From positions 1,240,001 through 1,304,000 of the forward strand of contig OZ345385.1 in the NCBI GenBank assembly GCA_977006965.1: a stretch of 64,000 nucleotides of DNA, written 5' to 3'. The stretch's first letter is position 1. Every line of letters starts with the position of its first letter. This document shows, in pieces, positions 50,021-61,488 of the stretch. Source of the DNA: Phymatolithon calcareum (taxonomy: Eukaryota; Rhodophyta; Florideophyceae; Hapalidiales). Both the position numbers and the translations under genes were made by a program. The notes under the pieces were generated by a model. That model made no database searches, had not been told where the DNA came from, and saw nothing but the letters and a program-made list of their open reading frames with translations.

Positions 50021-51066
50021 TCTTTCTTTCTTTATTGCAGATGACGTCAATTTTTAAGTTAACGCCTAAACTTGCTCTCGAGCAAGTTCTCTTCGTTCAA
50101 ATATTGGATTATCGCTACGGGTTTCTCTCTGCACAGATCTTCTACCGTTTTGCTCCGAACTCTGCCGATGAATTTCCGTCGACTAACAGCCCGACCCGAA
50201 CAACATAGGATCATATGTTCCACAGTTTCCTTCACACCATACGGGCATTTCTTGCACATTGGGTCGTGAGGAAGTGGCTCATTCTCGCTGTGTCCATGGT
50301 GAAAGCTGGCGACGATTGGACAGCAATTAGTTATGAGCTGGTGGAGTATTACCTCAGCCCGTCTATGTGAGATGTGTAGGTCTTCCGGAAGTGTCGGGAT
50401 GGTAACTGGTTTGCTTCTACAAGGCGGTTTGATAATGGATCGTGCCGCTTCCATGGTGAGAGGTACCGCTTGATGTGATAGCAGGCTTGATTCCGAGATT
50501 CCCCGGCGCGCGAGCTCATCAGCAGCCTCATTTTTCGGGACTCCGCAGTGACTCGGTATCCAAATGCCTTCTATGTGAATCTCCTGTGCCATGATTTGTT
50601 CCATAAGATTCCATAGTTTACGAACTATCTCTCCAAACATCCGCGGTTGGCCGTTGAGTGCGTCTATGCAGCTCTTGCTGTCGGTGAACCATCGGATTGT
50701 GCTGCCGCGCGATATCGGTAGACTGGATGCTGCCTGAAAGGCGTGTACGGCCGCAAAAGCCTCGGCGTCGAATGAGGAGCCAATGGCCCCAGCGGACAGC
50801 CCTTCTTCCAGTATCGCTTCTTCTCCGCACAGCACCAAAACGCCCGCACCACCGACCTGCGGTGGGATTGTACGGAACATGTCGAGTGCGTCATCATCTT
50901 CATCGCATAGGATAACGCGCTGCTTCGAGACCGTCGGGGTCGTTTCGTAGGCATGCTCGTCCCCGTCGTCGTAGACCAAGAGGACATCCGGCGGCTTGCC
51001 GTGTCGAGCTTCAAACCGTTTCGCTGCGTCGTGGTTCTGATGTTCGGTAGAGTTGAATTTCTTCAA
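50021..51066 (-). pseudogene. LINE-B RNase H, zinc knuckle and (AAAG)n tail
   Basis: Minus strand. 51066-50059 is one open frame of 335 codons: LLVYDDGDEHAYETT, SSFDAEAFAAVHAFQA, IRWFTDSKSCIDALNGQ and WIPSHCGVPKNEAADELARR give RNase H acidic residues and the final His. CKKCPYGVKETVEHMILCC is the zinc-binding end. The untranslated tail finishes with ATAAAGAAAGAAAGAAAGG at about 50021. The first RNase H strand lies upstream in the neighbouring frame (IEIWTDGSVG near 51165), so a frameshift separates it. Best preserved 3' half of LINE-B in the window. Confidence 0.9.
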
Positions 51067-52005
51067 GGTCGCGGTGTACCAACCTTCGTCCCATTTACGG
51101 AGACGCGTTCTCCGTGATTCAGATCACAGACGTGAGCTTGCGGTATTTCTCCCACACTTCCATCTGTCCATATTTCGATATCCGCTGTTCTCACTGCATT
51201 ACGCTCCAAAATAAAGGCTTCTGTAGCGGCGCTCTTCTCCTCCGGTTCATCCTTCGCGGAAATAGGCGTTATGAAGGTCGTAAACCTGTTGCTTGAGCGA
51301 TCCTTCCCGATTGGCGAGTGGAATCTCCTGCGTGGTAGAGCGAGGATCCCTTTCTCGGCCAGATAATAGGCGCTTGATTCCCGCCATGACCCTACGTTGC
51401 GTCTTAGTTTGAGCTCGCGTGAGTGGGCTGCACGAGCCACTGGATTCCCCGGTTCGAGTCGAAGTGCTTTCTCCATAACAAGAGTAGCATCCATCTCTCC
51501 GATGTCCCGCAGGCGACGCATCCCTGTCAGTGCCCGAAGCTTGGCAACTGCCGTAGCTTTAAGGCAGCCGCTGGCCGCTCGCGCTGCGTCGTTTCGTGCG
51601 ATTTCGACTTGTTTGATGTGTGAGTCGAAGCCATGTACTGCGTAGGATGATGCACCGTATAATACAACTAGCTCGCAGTAGCTCTTTCGGAACGCCTCCA
51701 TCGTCGGTGTCTCGGCGCCCCAAGATGTCCCTCCCAGCGCTCGGATGAATCGCGTCTTGGACCGGAGTTTCAGACTCACTTCCTTGCAGTGCAATTTGAA
51801 GCTCAGTCGTTGGTCCACGTTAACTCCGAGGAACTTATATGCCGGAACTGCTTTGATTCTCTCTCCGTCGATCTTGACGTTGCCGTCAATGATTCCCAGT
51901 GGTGACCTTCCACCTGCAGCAAATCCCAATACCTTGCATTTCTGCGCATTGATCTTGATCCGCAAATAGCCGCATAGATGGGAGAAAACCTTTACTTGGA
52001 CAAAC
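51063..52005 (-). pseudogene. LINE-B reverse transcriptase C-terminal part
   Basis: Minus-strand frame of 300 codons: INAQKCKVLGFAAGGRSPLG, YKFLGVNVDQRLSFKLHCKE, TRFIRALGGTSWGAETPTME, FRKSYCELVVLYGASSYAVH, then a linker and DIEIWTDGSVGEIP, the start of RNase H. It matches LINE-B at 63640-64000 almost step by step, and extends beyond it, so together the copies describe most of the element. The copy begins just after the motif C region, a 5' truncation typical of LINE insertions. A frameshift near 51100 splits it from 50021-51066. Confidence 0.9.
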
Positions 52006-53131
52006 TTACTCGGACTAAAAGGAGATGCTTGAAGTGTGTCTATTTACATGTGTCCATCTTCGAAAACAGAAGTGTTGACAGGGGCGCATTGTACGAGTCG
52101 CACCACCATTCCCATCATTACAACTGCATATTGTAGTCCATGATAGTCCATCAATTTTCGAGAACACGAACTACGTCGAAAGGATGATTCTCTCCGAAAA
52201 AGCTTGGAGCTCATTACTCTTTGTTCAGCTCTGAACGTATGTTGCTATTTTATTTCTTGTAGTACCAGCAAAAGCAGAGACATTGTCCCCGCGATGACAA
52301 TAATTCGCATCAGAAAACATGAGGTTTATTGATTTTCTGATGCTACAGCAGTTAAAGACAAGAATATCCATGCTCCTCCGCACACTGAAAGCAACAAAAA
52401 CAATGTATCTCATCCTCCCAGTTTTTTTCAATTCAATTCAGAGGCTTTGTCGCAATGGCTTTGCCACGCACTTGATTTGAACAGAAATGGTGGGCACTTT
52501 TCCCGCACAGTTTCCCCACCTACACCCCTTTTGATCTGGTTAATTGGCCCTTCCCTTGAAAAATAGTCTGTACTTACAGAGCACCAATTTGAGACCTTAT
52601 TCTCAGCCACAGTTTTCTTCTGACGCCAACGGAGATAATTGATTCGCAGCTGAGGTGGAGATTTTTGAAAACGTCCCAAACGTAGAATTAGATGATTTTC
52701 CCGCTTTCTAGCGCGAGCTACGGCAGTGTCTGAATTCATCCTCTTCGTTTTTCGCACAGCAGGATGCCCGGGGAGATTTTTCTTTTTGCACTGCATACGG
52801 TACGATCGTGACGTTTGTATTTTCCATTAAGATCGCTCGCAGACCTGAGAAGTTTTCCCTTTCTCACTGCAAAAGATGAAAAGTTCTTTCAACCTCTGTA
52901 TATATTTCCCATTAGCAGAAACCAAAGATTTTTCAATCTGAACTGCAACAGAGTCTCTCATTAACGTAAATTTCCGTCCTTACAGCATTCAAGGAATCTT
53001 TCACGGACAATGCCTTGTGATTGATGGCCGCCGGATTTTTTTGAATAATCTGTGGTACACAATCGGCTAAAGAATCGGGGAATAGAACCGCAGGTAACAA
53101 GTAAAGGGAGAGTTTTTTTCAGAAGGGATTC
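52006..53131. other. No gene recognised
   Basis: An A/T-rich stretch. A minus frame at 52428-52796 is open for 122 codons and rich in Lys/Arg, with no motif I recognise. Confidence 0.3.
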
Positions 53132-53538
53132 TGATCTGCAACTCCCAATGGCTGCAGTGAGCTATGGGTGTAGCATGGAAAATGAGCCGCAGTGAGGATA
53201 ATCCGAGGAACTCTAGCTCGATGTCTGGATGGAGTCGGATGTGAACTCAGTGCGGGCGGGGATATTCTGGGATAACCCTGATGTAGGCCTTGATTGAAGA
53301 GCTATGTGCTCAGCAAGATCGTGTAATGGGAGACTATGACTTGGTCAGAACTCTGGCCAAGGGTCATACTATGCTAGCTAAATACTCAGATGTATGATCT
53401 CCGTCAAGCTATCTGAGCGTCGCGATACCTACAGTGTAACGACTAGACAGAAGGTGCGACTGACCTGAGTCGTGCCGACTGCGTGGCAGCATGCTCGAGA
53501 TGAACGGACAGACAAACGGGCAGTCCTTGACTCTCACA
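53132..53538 (-). repeat. Copia-3 3' LTR (407 bp)
   Basis: Partner of 59066-59472. It follows the RNase H end on the minus strand. Confidence 0.9.
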
Positions 53539-53588
53539 CGCCCAATTTTTGCAGGTCGGAGCACATCATCCGAGTGCCGGATGACAAA

Positions 53589-56500
53589 TTACTGCACTGG
53601 ATGATCAACGCGGTGAGACTTGAGTAGATTTGCTAAAGCCTTTTTGCTTGAGATTTCGGTAAGCCCGTCGGCGGGATTGTGTTCGGAATAAATAAGTCCA
53701 ATATTGTTGACGAGTTTCTGGTCGTAAGCTTCACGCGTGGCGGAAATATCCAACATTAGACGGCGCTCTGTGGTATATCTGGCACAGGTGAGGATGTCAA
53801 ATAATATTTTCGAATCGGTTAGCACTAAGATAGGGATTGTTTTGCGAAGTATCCGGGTAAGATCGTCGCGAATAATGTAAGCGTTGTCGAAGGCGTCAAC
53901 AAAAGCTAGAGTCTCGCCTGCCATGGACGACCGTGTTACCCGCGATGACTTGTAAGACGAGTAGTGCAAGATTGCACATCGGTTTGATGCGTCATCAAAT
54001 CAAATTAAGAATCCGAGTTGCGATCGGTTTTCTGGGAGGTTGTTAAATGAAGCGTTAGCGTATACAACCAGGCGGAGTGTCTTTTAGTTCAGCTTCGGAA
54101 ACTGCAGGAAGTAGTCAAGGGTAGATTTCAAGTAGGTCACGATACGGTTGGTGCTGGAGATTGCCTTTTCTATGAAACCTTTTCGGTGATTTGTGATGCG
54201 AGATAGACTGCACAGGCGATGTCGGGTCGTGTATGGACAACCTAGAGAAGGTTTGCGCGTAGAGAGCGGAAGTGTGATCACGATGCATTAGTTGGTAAAA
54301 TCCGGAGTTGATGAATGTAGTGAGACTGGCACAATCTGTGCAAGTTTGGATTGGAGGAGTCGCAAAGTAATTCTGTGAAGATGAATCGCGACATGTCAGA
54401 TGACGTAATCTCGAAATCAGACTTGATCGCATCCTGGAGTGTCTTCTTCGTCTCCTTTGTTCCAGCCTGTATGACGTCGTCGACGTATGCGCCGGAGAGG
54501 GCTACGAGTTTGTCAGTCTCACGGCAGAAGAACAGTGCGAAGTCGCCGGTTGTTTATTGCATGCGAAGGTTGTGTTGGTGAAACTTGGCAAACGTTTCGC
54601 ACCAGAAGTCGCCGCTTTCTGTGAGACTACAGCGGTTTGACGATCTGGATGAGTTCGACTTTGCCCTGATTCATCTCTTTCGGTCGTATAAAGATTTTTC
54701 GCTTAAGATCAGATCCAGACTGCAAATATGCCTGTTTCAAGTCCAATGACCAAACATCTAGACCCAAAATTGTTGCGAGTGCTAGTATCAGTCGTAACTA
54801 GGACTGCTTTAGATTGACAGTCTTATGCACAGCAAAATCCTTCTCACGGTCGCGATGTCCTCCGAGTACGAACCGTGCCTTGTGTCTCACGCTACCATCA
54901 CCATCGTGTTTGATCGAAAGAACGTATCGGCACGGTATGACGTTGCGGTGTGGGCCAGCTTCCTCCTCGATAACCAAGCGGAACGTCCCGCGTTCGATCA
55001 GTCCGAGGATTTCTTTTCGTTTCGAATCGTCAAAAAATGCGGTACGCGGGTCTCCAGGGTGGACAACTTCAGTCCAAAGAACTCGGGGAGGTCCGCATGA
55101 ATAGGAGTCCGGCTTCGGCATAGGATCACTAACTGGGGCTACTTCCGCTGGGCGAAGCTGCGCAATGTTGAAGGGACGCGGTCCGGTTGCATCGCCAGTG
55201 TGAAGACATACTTCCTTTCCATTGATCGATGCGATGAGGTGTGGGCCTGTTTAGTGCTTTAGCCTTCGCGGTAGACATAAGCAGAGTCACCGGGGAGAAA
55301 TTTCTGGCGCGCGGATGGGGGTGGGATGTACTTGAGGCCGCGGGAAATCAGTCTTTTTCGAACTATTTTCTCGTACTCCTTCCGTGCTGTGACAAGATCT
55401 TGCTTCCGCTGACGTTGGTCAGGGAATTCTCGCGGGTGTGGGGTTTGAAACGCTCAAGTTGGCGCACTGGCTGTGGTCGGGTTGTTCCCTGGCAAAAAGC
55501 CGAGGGCGCCGCGAAGCGGGGACCTTTATAGAAAAAGAATTGGATCAAGCAAACGCCCAAATGCGTAAGAATGTGTTCCATGCACCACCGGTGGATGAGT
55601 TTGGAATTTGTACTTGCGTCCACAATGTGTAATACAGGAATCTTTTTGCCGTTTTGGTCTTGCAGGTACATGAGGTCAAGCAGTAGAGTTTAGTTAATTC
55701 GGACCTTATCGGGGTCTCTTATTCGGAAGACGAGCTGGCGAGGTGAGTATACTTTGAGCGTCTCACAGCTCTTGGAGATTTCCTCCAGAACGGGACCGAT
55801 GTGAGGGCCAAAGTTATCAGGTTTAGCCCTGGCAAGTGTGTTATACAGTTTACGCGCAGAAGGGTGGAAGAGATGGTGATGTAATCGCTCGAGGTTGGCG
55901 CGTGTTAGGAAAGAGGATTCTATGCTTTCCCACTTCCAGTAGACGTGTCCCAACTGTCTGGTGGCTGGTAATTTCCAGTTCCTAGCAACGCATTCGATTT
56001 CGTTGGTCACAGTTAGGGTCTGTATGGAGTGTGAATCTATTATGTCCAGGCCAATCAGAAATGGTATCCTTTCTCGAATAACACACATCTCTACGGGTAT
56101 CATGTTCGACGGTGTAGGAATGAGTATCATAAGCTTCCGCATGGCAGTAGCGGAACCCTTCCCGAAGCGAAAGATCTGATAGCTCTTGCTCAGCTTGAAA
56201 GGGATTGAGTTTTCTCTGCAGTAGGCTTTTGCCTGAGGTAGTCCTATCACCGACGTTTGCGGGCCAGTGTCCATGAGAGCCCCATGAAATCGTTCTGTGT
56301 TTCGCTCTAGGGTCAAGTCCTTCAGCTGTACCAAGTCGAGTGATACTTGACAAACGTTTTGCCTGTGACCCCATTGGGACGGCAAATTGTGCTGTGGTCG
56401 TCTGTTAGGGTATCGGCGCTTTCCAAGTATGCGGCATGCAAGATGCGGATGCGTATGATCAGCGCCACCTGAGGCGCTGCTCCGACGGAGTAACTTAGAC

Positions 56501-58960
56501 GTTACTCGTTCTTACTGGCGTTGATGAAGCCGGCGTGTTCGACGTGAAGATTTGTTGTACAATCCGTCGCCGGGTGGCTTGCGCGCTGCTCCGAGGTTCA
56601 AATCGCGTAGTGGTGGCGGCTCTGCATTGTTTCCGCTGGATTCGTTCTGCTTGATAGCTCTGGGGTCGGGTTGAGTCTGTGGTAGTTCGTTTTCGTCATC
56701 ATCAGAGTCCGGACTGAACTCTTGAAGGAAATCGTTTTCGGATGATGCTTCCGAGGGCAACACATCTCCACGCACTGATGTGCATGTATATGCTAGTGAG
56801 GGTTCCCCTCTTGCTTCATTGGCCTCTAAAAATCCGAGTCGTTCCGGTTAGCGTCAATGACGTTATTGAAGAGAGTGTTTGCATCGTCTTCAGCAGCTGC
56901 TTCTTCATACACTAGGCATTCAATAACACTACCGAAAATGTTATCGAAAGTGTTATTGGTGTCCAGAATTCCGTTCTCACCGATACTGGTTCCCGCTAGA
57001 AATGTCGACGGTGAAGTCGATGCAAATGTACGGTATGATGAATACTCGTCATCGTCTTCTGATATTACCCAGAGAACAATTTTTGCCGCATCAGGTCTAC
57101 CTTCCAGCCCTTGCATGAACATTTCAGACAAGAGAGTGGTTGGCGTACGACGGTTCGGGCATTCTCGACGACAGTGACCGATCTCCTTGCAACTTAGGCA
57201 AGGAGTCCTCGCTTTGAGTTGTTGCAGCTTTGAAGCAGAAAGACGATGTTTGATGCGGTTACCGGGTCCTCCTGTGACATTTCCACGCAACATTGACGCG
57301 ATGTCAAGAGGGCGGCCGGTACTCAATTTTGATCGTGAATTTGCTATGGGCCGCTTGGGCGGATTGGCGTATGTTTCTCCGTAGTGTACGGGCGCTTCCA
57401 ATAGTCTAGGTGCGCTCGCGGTGACGCCGTACGTCATAGGCATGGAGGTGTTACTTGCGTATGGAGCGCAAGATTTCCCGCTCCAGCTGAGTCATCTCTG
57501 AGTCTTCTGTTAGTTGTCGTCTATGAACAATATGGCACCTTTTCGTGTTCTGTTACGGATCGTATCGGTGAAATGACATTCGCATTCGTAAAGTCTCTAT
57601 TTGTTATTGTTCCTTTTATATCAGAAATTATTAGACATTCACATTGTTGTACTTTCCGTAATTTCATTTTACGTTAGGGTTAGATCTTGTACTATCGTAA
57701 TCTATATAAGTGTTACAAGACTCCGCATTTGATAAAAAAAAGCAAGCTCACCCCGAGAACAAGACCAGCCCTAGCACTGATACTCAATATATCCACCTAT
57801 CTCACATTATCCCCATATTTCGCCCCACACTGCGTTGTAAAACGCGGCTGTGGCTTCAAGTTTTTATGCATCGAATCCGGAGATATCGTGGAAAGCACTT
57901 ACCAGTTTGCGCTCGGCAGAGGCGGCAAGTAGCGTCGTCAAATTTTGATTCAACTGGCCAAAGGTACACTCTGTATTGGATGATTGAGACTGCGCCATTT
58001 GGTTAGCGAGGGCTGTCTTAGACCAAGTGTATCCTTTCGTGGCGTGATACAGCATGTCGACTTTCGCATCTTCGACTGTGTATTGTTTTCGGGATAGTGG
58101 CGTGAGTGTGAGTATGCGCTGGTAAATGTGCTCCAGAGCTTCCATGTCGCTGAATTGGTGCTCGCGCTTTACCGACTCGAACGTCATATCGTTCAAGTAG
58201 TTGCGTGTGTGGAGTTAGTTCAGCAGATTGTTGAATTTTTATTCCAGATTTTGGAAGGCCTCACGGAGAGGGGGGACGATGCCGCGGAGATGAGAGTAAT
58301 AGAACACTTCCGCTGGGCCTTTGAGGCAATGCACGAGCAGGAAGACTTGAATTTCGCCTGTGATTTTCTGGCTGTTGACAGCGGTCAGGTATCGACGCCG
58401 AATAACATGCAGGGATATTTTACCATGCATATCGCCAGAAAACTTGTCGTCGTCATTCTTAAAGGTTTTCTGTGTAGAAGATGCTGCGCATCCGGCGTTA
58501 TCCTGGTGTGCGGCTTGGTTTTGCTGTGGTCGAATTCCATTCAGCGCAGGAGTTAGTTCCTGCTCTACGGCAGATGCTGCCCCACGGCGTGGATTGATAT
58601 CGATACGGTTCAGTGCATCCGCGAGCATTGCTTGGTCATGCTGGAAAAGTGTTCCGGAAGTGGTTTTTGCAATCGGTTGCCAGGACCTCTATCGGTCTGT
58701 AATCTAAGTGCATCAAAAAGGCGGCGAGCAATTTTGTATATCCGGGTATTCCAAAGCGAATGGTGCAAGTAAATCTCAGGGGTTAGTTCCTCTTGGAGAT
58801 TTTCAAACATTGAATCTTAGTCGAGATCGAGAACGGCGAGCATAGGTAGAAGAGCGGCTTTGACATGATGATTGTCAGAGTACATATCTGCTATGGCTTG
58901 AAGTTCAGATTTAACTCCTGAGACTTCATGGGCAAATTGTTCAGGCTTTGGAGTCTCCAT
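53589..58960 (-). pseudogene. Copia-3 gag-pol, multiply broken
   Basis: Minus strand. Gag starts at ATG 58960 (METPKPEQFAHEVSGVKSEL) and continues in several frames to 57864. A CCHC knuckle (CLSCKEIGHCRREC) is near 57200. Protease has ALMDTGPQTSVIG near 56270, with the usual D-T-G. Integrase has LERLHHHLFHPSARKLYNTL near 55890 and its catalytic part to about 55360 with VLHIVDAST. Reverse transcriptase has SLDLKQAYLQS near 54745 and GAYVDDVIQAGT near 54500, an intact YVDD. RNase H ends at 53589 with SMAGETLAFVDAFDNAY and EHNPADGLTEISSK. Stops and shifts occur in every domain. The intact D-T-G and YVDD contrast with the D-T-C and QVDD of Copia-1. Confidence 0.85.
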
Positions 58961-59065
58961 GATTTAGAGAAAAAGTGGTTGATTCGTTTTGATGAACAGT
59001 AGGTGTGCAGAAAAAAATTAGCACAGGTAGTCACTTGTGAAAATGAGTCACCTTGTACTTCGAAG

Positions 59066-59472
59066 TGATCGGGAACTCCTAATGGCTGCAGTGAGCTATG
59101 GGTGTAACATGGAAAATGAACCGCAGGGAGGATAATCCGAGGAACTCTAGCTCGATGTCTGGATGGAGTCGGATGTGAACTCAGTGCAGGCGGGGATATT
59201 CTGGGATAACCCTGATGTAGGCCTTGATTGAAGAGCTATGTGCTCAGCAAGATCGTGTAATGGGAGACTATGACTTGGTCAGAACTCTGGCCAAGGGTCA
59301 TGCTATGCTAGCTAAATACTCAGATGTATGATCTCCGTCAAGCTATCTGAGCGTCGCAATACCTACAGTGTAACGACTAGACAGAAGGTGAGACTGACCT
59401 GAGTCGTGCGGACTGCGTGGCAGCATGCTCGAGATGAACGGACAGACAAACGGGCAGTCCTTGAATCTCACA
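59066..59472 (-). repeat. Copia-3 5' LTR (407 bp)
   Basis: Partner of 53132-53538. Upstream of gag on the minus strand. Confidence 0.9.
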
Positions 59473-59600
59473 CTGCACGTGGCATCAGCCAGTGCAAGCT
59501 ATGCCGCGTCCTCGTAAACAGTCCACAATATAATGACTGGTAACGAGGACATTTTTGACTGGCTCTATGCCACGATTTGGATGATATCTCCTCTCTCGGC
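59473..59600. repeat. Fragment related to the MITE at 24659-25053
   Basis: CTATGCCGCGTCCTCGTAAA and CAATATAATGACTGG match about 24950-24995 closely, with further similarity to about 25040. No inverted-repeat end is visible here, so it is a partial copy at the edge of Copia-3. Confidence 0.65.
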
Positions 59601-59682
59601 TCTCGCGATTTTCCCTCAAAAACGTTCCAGTATGATACGATGTAAATGAGCCTTCTTTTGGAAAAGCTCATTGCTTAGAGCA

Positions 59683-60857
59683 TCTCCACCGGTTGACGCG
59701 AACGCAAAATTACACAAGAGAATGGCGTTCGCGTCAGAAATATTTCTCCACCGGCGGCGCCAACGCCAACCCAGGGACTGGTTTCGCCAAAAATAGAGGC
59801 CATCTTTTCAGAAATGGCTTCGATTTTTGGCAATGTGCCAATCGTTACGGAAAAATTACACGCAGCTTTGTTTCATACATGAAATACATTTTAAATTTCA
59901 GGCTCCTCAAACCACAACATAGATATGAAAAGAGATCGGCACAGGTCCTATAGTGCACGGGACAGCAATCCATCCCCCAGATGTACTGTACTGTGCTGTC
60001 CTCCCTGAATCGGGGGCGCTCTTTAACTGCGGCTTGGGCACAGAAGAGATTGCAGCTGACCGGGTTCTCAGTTCCCGCACAAATCCATGTGAGACTCAGC
60101 CTCTAGAACCACAAAGAGAACGCCCGCTGGAAGAGCTGGTGCCCGCGATGGAAAAAATGCGTCTTTTTCGTGGTTAGGTCATGCCGTTTATCGTACGAAG
60201 CACGCTCCCTTGATATCGTCAAACTCGACCATGACGATCCGGCGCGGACAAGACTGGACGTCAGAACACCCACCCCCGCGTGCATCTGTGCGCCACACGA
60301 CAGACCCGGGAAGTCCGTAAACGCGCATACGGCACTCCATGGATATACCGTGTCTCGACGCGAAAGACGTGGAAGAGCTCGTCTTGATAGACTTTTGCAG
60401 TAAGCGACGCCATGGTTACTACTTGTAGTAATGGCGTATTTGCGTTTCTTCCAATTGCTTGGTAGAATCAGTGCCAATGATTCCTGCATTTTGCGTATCT
60501 GCCAATATGTTCAGTCTGCCATGGGATATCTTGTCGGCGGTCTCATCGGGCTTTGGTCTCCCTCTCACGTGCGGATACGGCGCGGTAATATGCGGTACGA
60601 GACCATGCGGGGTGGGGTCGGTCGCAGAGCATCAGAAAGATGTTGTACGGCGAGCTCGCCGCGCAGTAATCCTGACCGCACTATTCAAAACGATTATAAA
60701 TAGTTCGATATGATTATTGGACGAATTGGCTTCCCTACCGGTGGGCGAGACACGAACGCCAACTTCAACTGAATTGGCTGTGAGTTGTTGGGTTAACATC
60801 TCAACCAATAAGATATGTCAGATTTTTGGCGTTGGCGTCAACCGGTGGAGATGCTAC
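59683..60857. mobile_element. DNA transposon with about 30-bp terminal inverted repeats
   Basis: GCATCTCCACCGGTTGACGC at 59683, followed by AACGC and an A-rich stretch, is matched by the reverse complement of the bases up to about 60857. Subterminal words (CACCGG, GAACGCC, GGCGTTGGCG) repeat inside both ends. The interior (1.1 kb) has several open frames of 80-128 codons, none with a transposase motif I recognise, so it is probably non-autonomous. I could not fix a target duplication; TAGA/TACA flanks differ. Confidence 0.75.
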
Positions 60858-61011
60858 AATCTTTTGCCGCAGGCGACATGCGATTTCAGTACTATGTAAT
60901 GGACCAAGCGACAAAGGTATGGAGAGTCATACATGACCCTGCATATTGGGGTTCCGGTGCGCTACACGCCGTGGCGAAACAGTGACTGTGCGTTACACAC
61001 TTACGGCTCCG
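60858..61011. other. Short spacer, nothing recognised
   Basis: I see no feature between the inverted-repeat element and the next frame. Confidence 0.3.
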
Positions 61012-61488
61012 TCAGATTTTCATGGGAGCTGAAATTCGATTGGACTCATCAAATTCCATACCACCTATCAAGTTGAGCAGACCCTCTCTCGTCTCTAAAA
61101 GAAACAGATTAGCATCGACGCATATCGTTCGCAAAGCATGGTTTATTTGAGGGAGCAGCATATTATCAATCTGAATGTATAGAGGCCCAAGCATGGAGAA
61201 GCAAAACAACCAAGCCTCCCCCTTGACATCTGATAGAGCAGTACTCTCTGCAGTTTCTTTTTCCCGCTTAATTTTTCTTGATCCCAGATGACCATTCCCG
61301 TTATGACGACGAAATATTTCGTCAACTACAAATTGTTTGTCCACATGCTTGTGTTCTATGGAGAGAATGTAAACGGTCACAGGGGTTTCGCTTTCACGCA
61401 GTGTGACTAGACCACGAGGCTCACGACAGAGCATCATGGACAAAATGAAACCCACAACGGTACTTTGGTCGGAAATTTTGAATCGCAT
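61012..61488 (-). CDS. Hypothetical protein, 158 codons
   Basis: An uninterrupted minus-strand frame with a balanced residue composition (for example VTVYILSIEHKHVDKQF and INHALRTICVDANLFL). I recognise no domain and no membrane segment. Its start overlaps the first codons of LINE-B on the other strand, so the true start may be the ATG at 61440 or lower. It could be a host gene end into which LINE-B inserted, or simply the antisense of the LINE 5' region. Confidence 0.35.
   Translation of the reverse strand: MRFKISDQSTVVGFILSMMLCREPRGLVTLRESETPVTVYILSIEHKHVDKQFVVDEIFRRHNGNGHLGSRKIKREKETAESTALSDVKGEAWLFCFSMLGPLYIQIDNMLLPQINHALRTICVDANLFLLETREGLLNLIGGMEFDESNRISAPMKI

Larger units (their letters stand above)
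53132..59472 (-). mobile_element. Copia element with 407-bp LTRs (Copia-3), decayed
   Basis: Two 407-bp direct repeats (53132-53538 and 59066-59472; about twelve differences, 97% identity) flank a minus-strand gag-pol. Both start TGATC and end CTCACA. Flanks GATTC and CTGCA do not match, so no target duplication is visible. Older than Copia-1 by LTR divergence. No initiator tRNA-Met primer site is evident next to the 5' LTR. Confidence 0.9.

Noticed and set aside
53123-59480. A target-site duplication for Copia-3
   Set aside because: The five bases before 53132 (GATTC) and after 59472 (CTGCA) do not match, even with small shifts of the ends.
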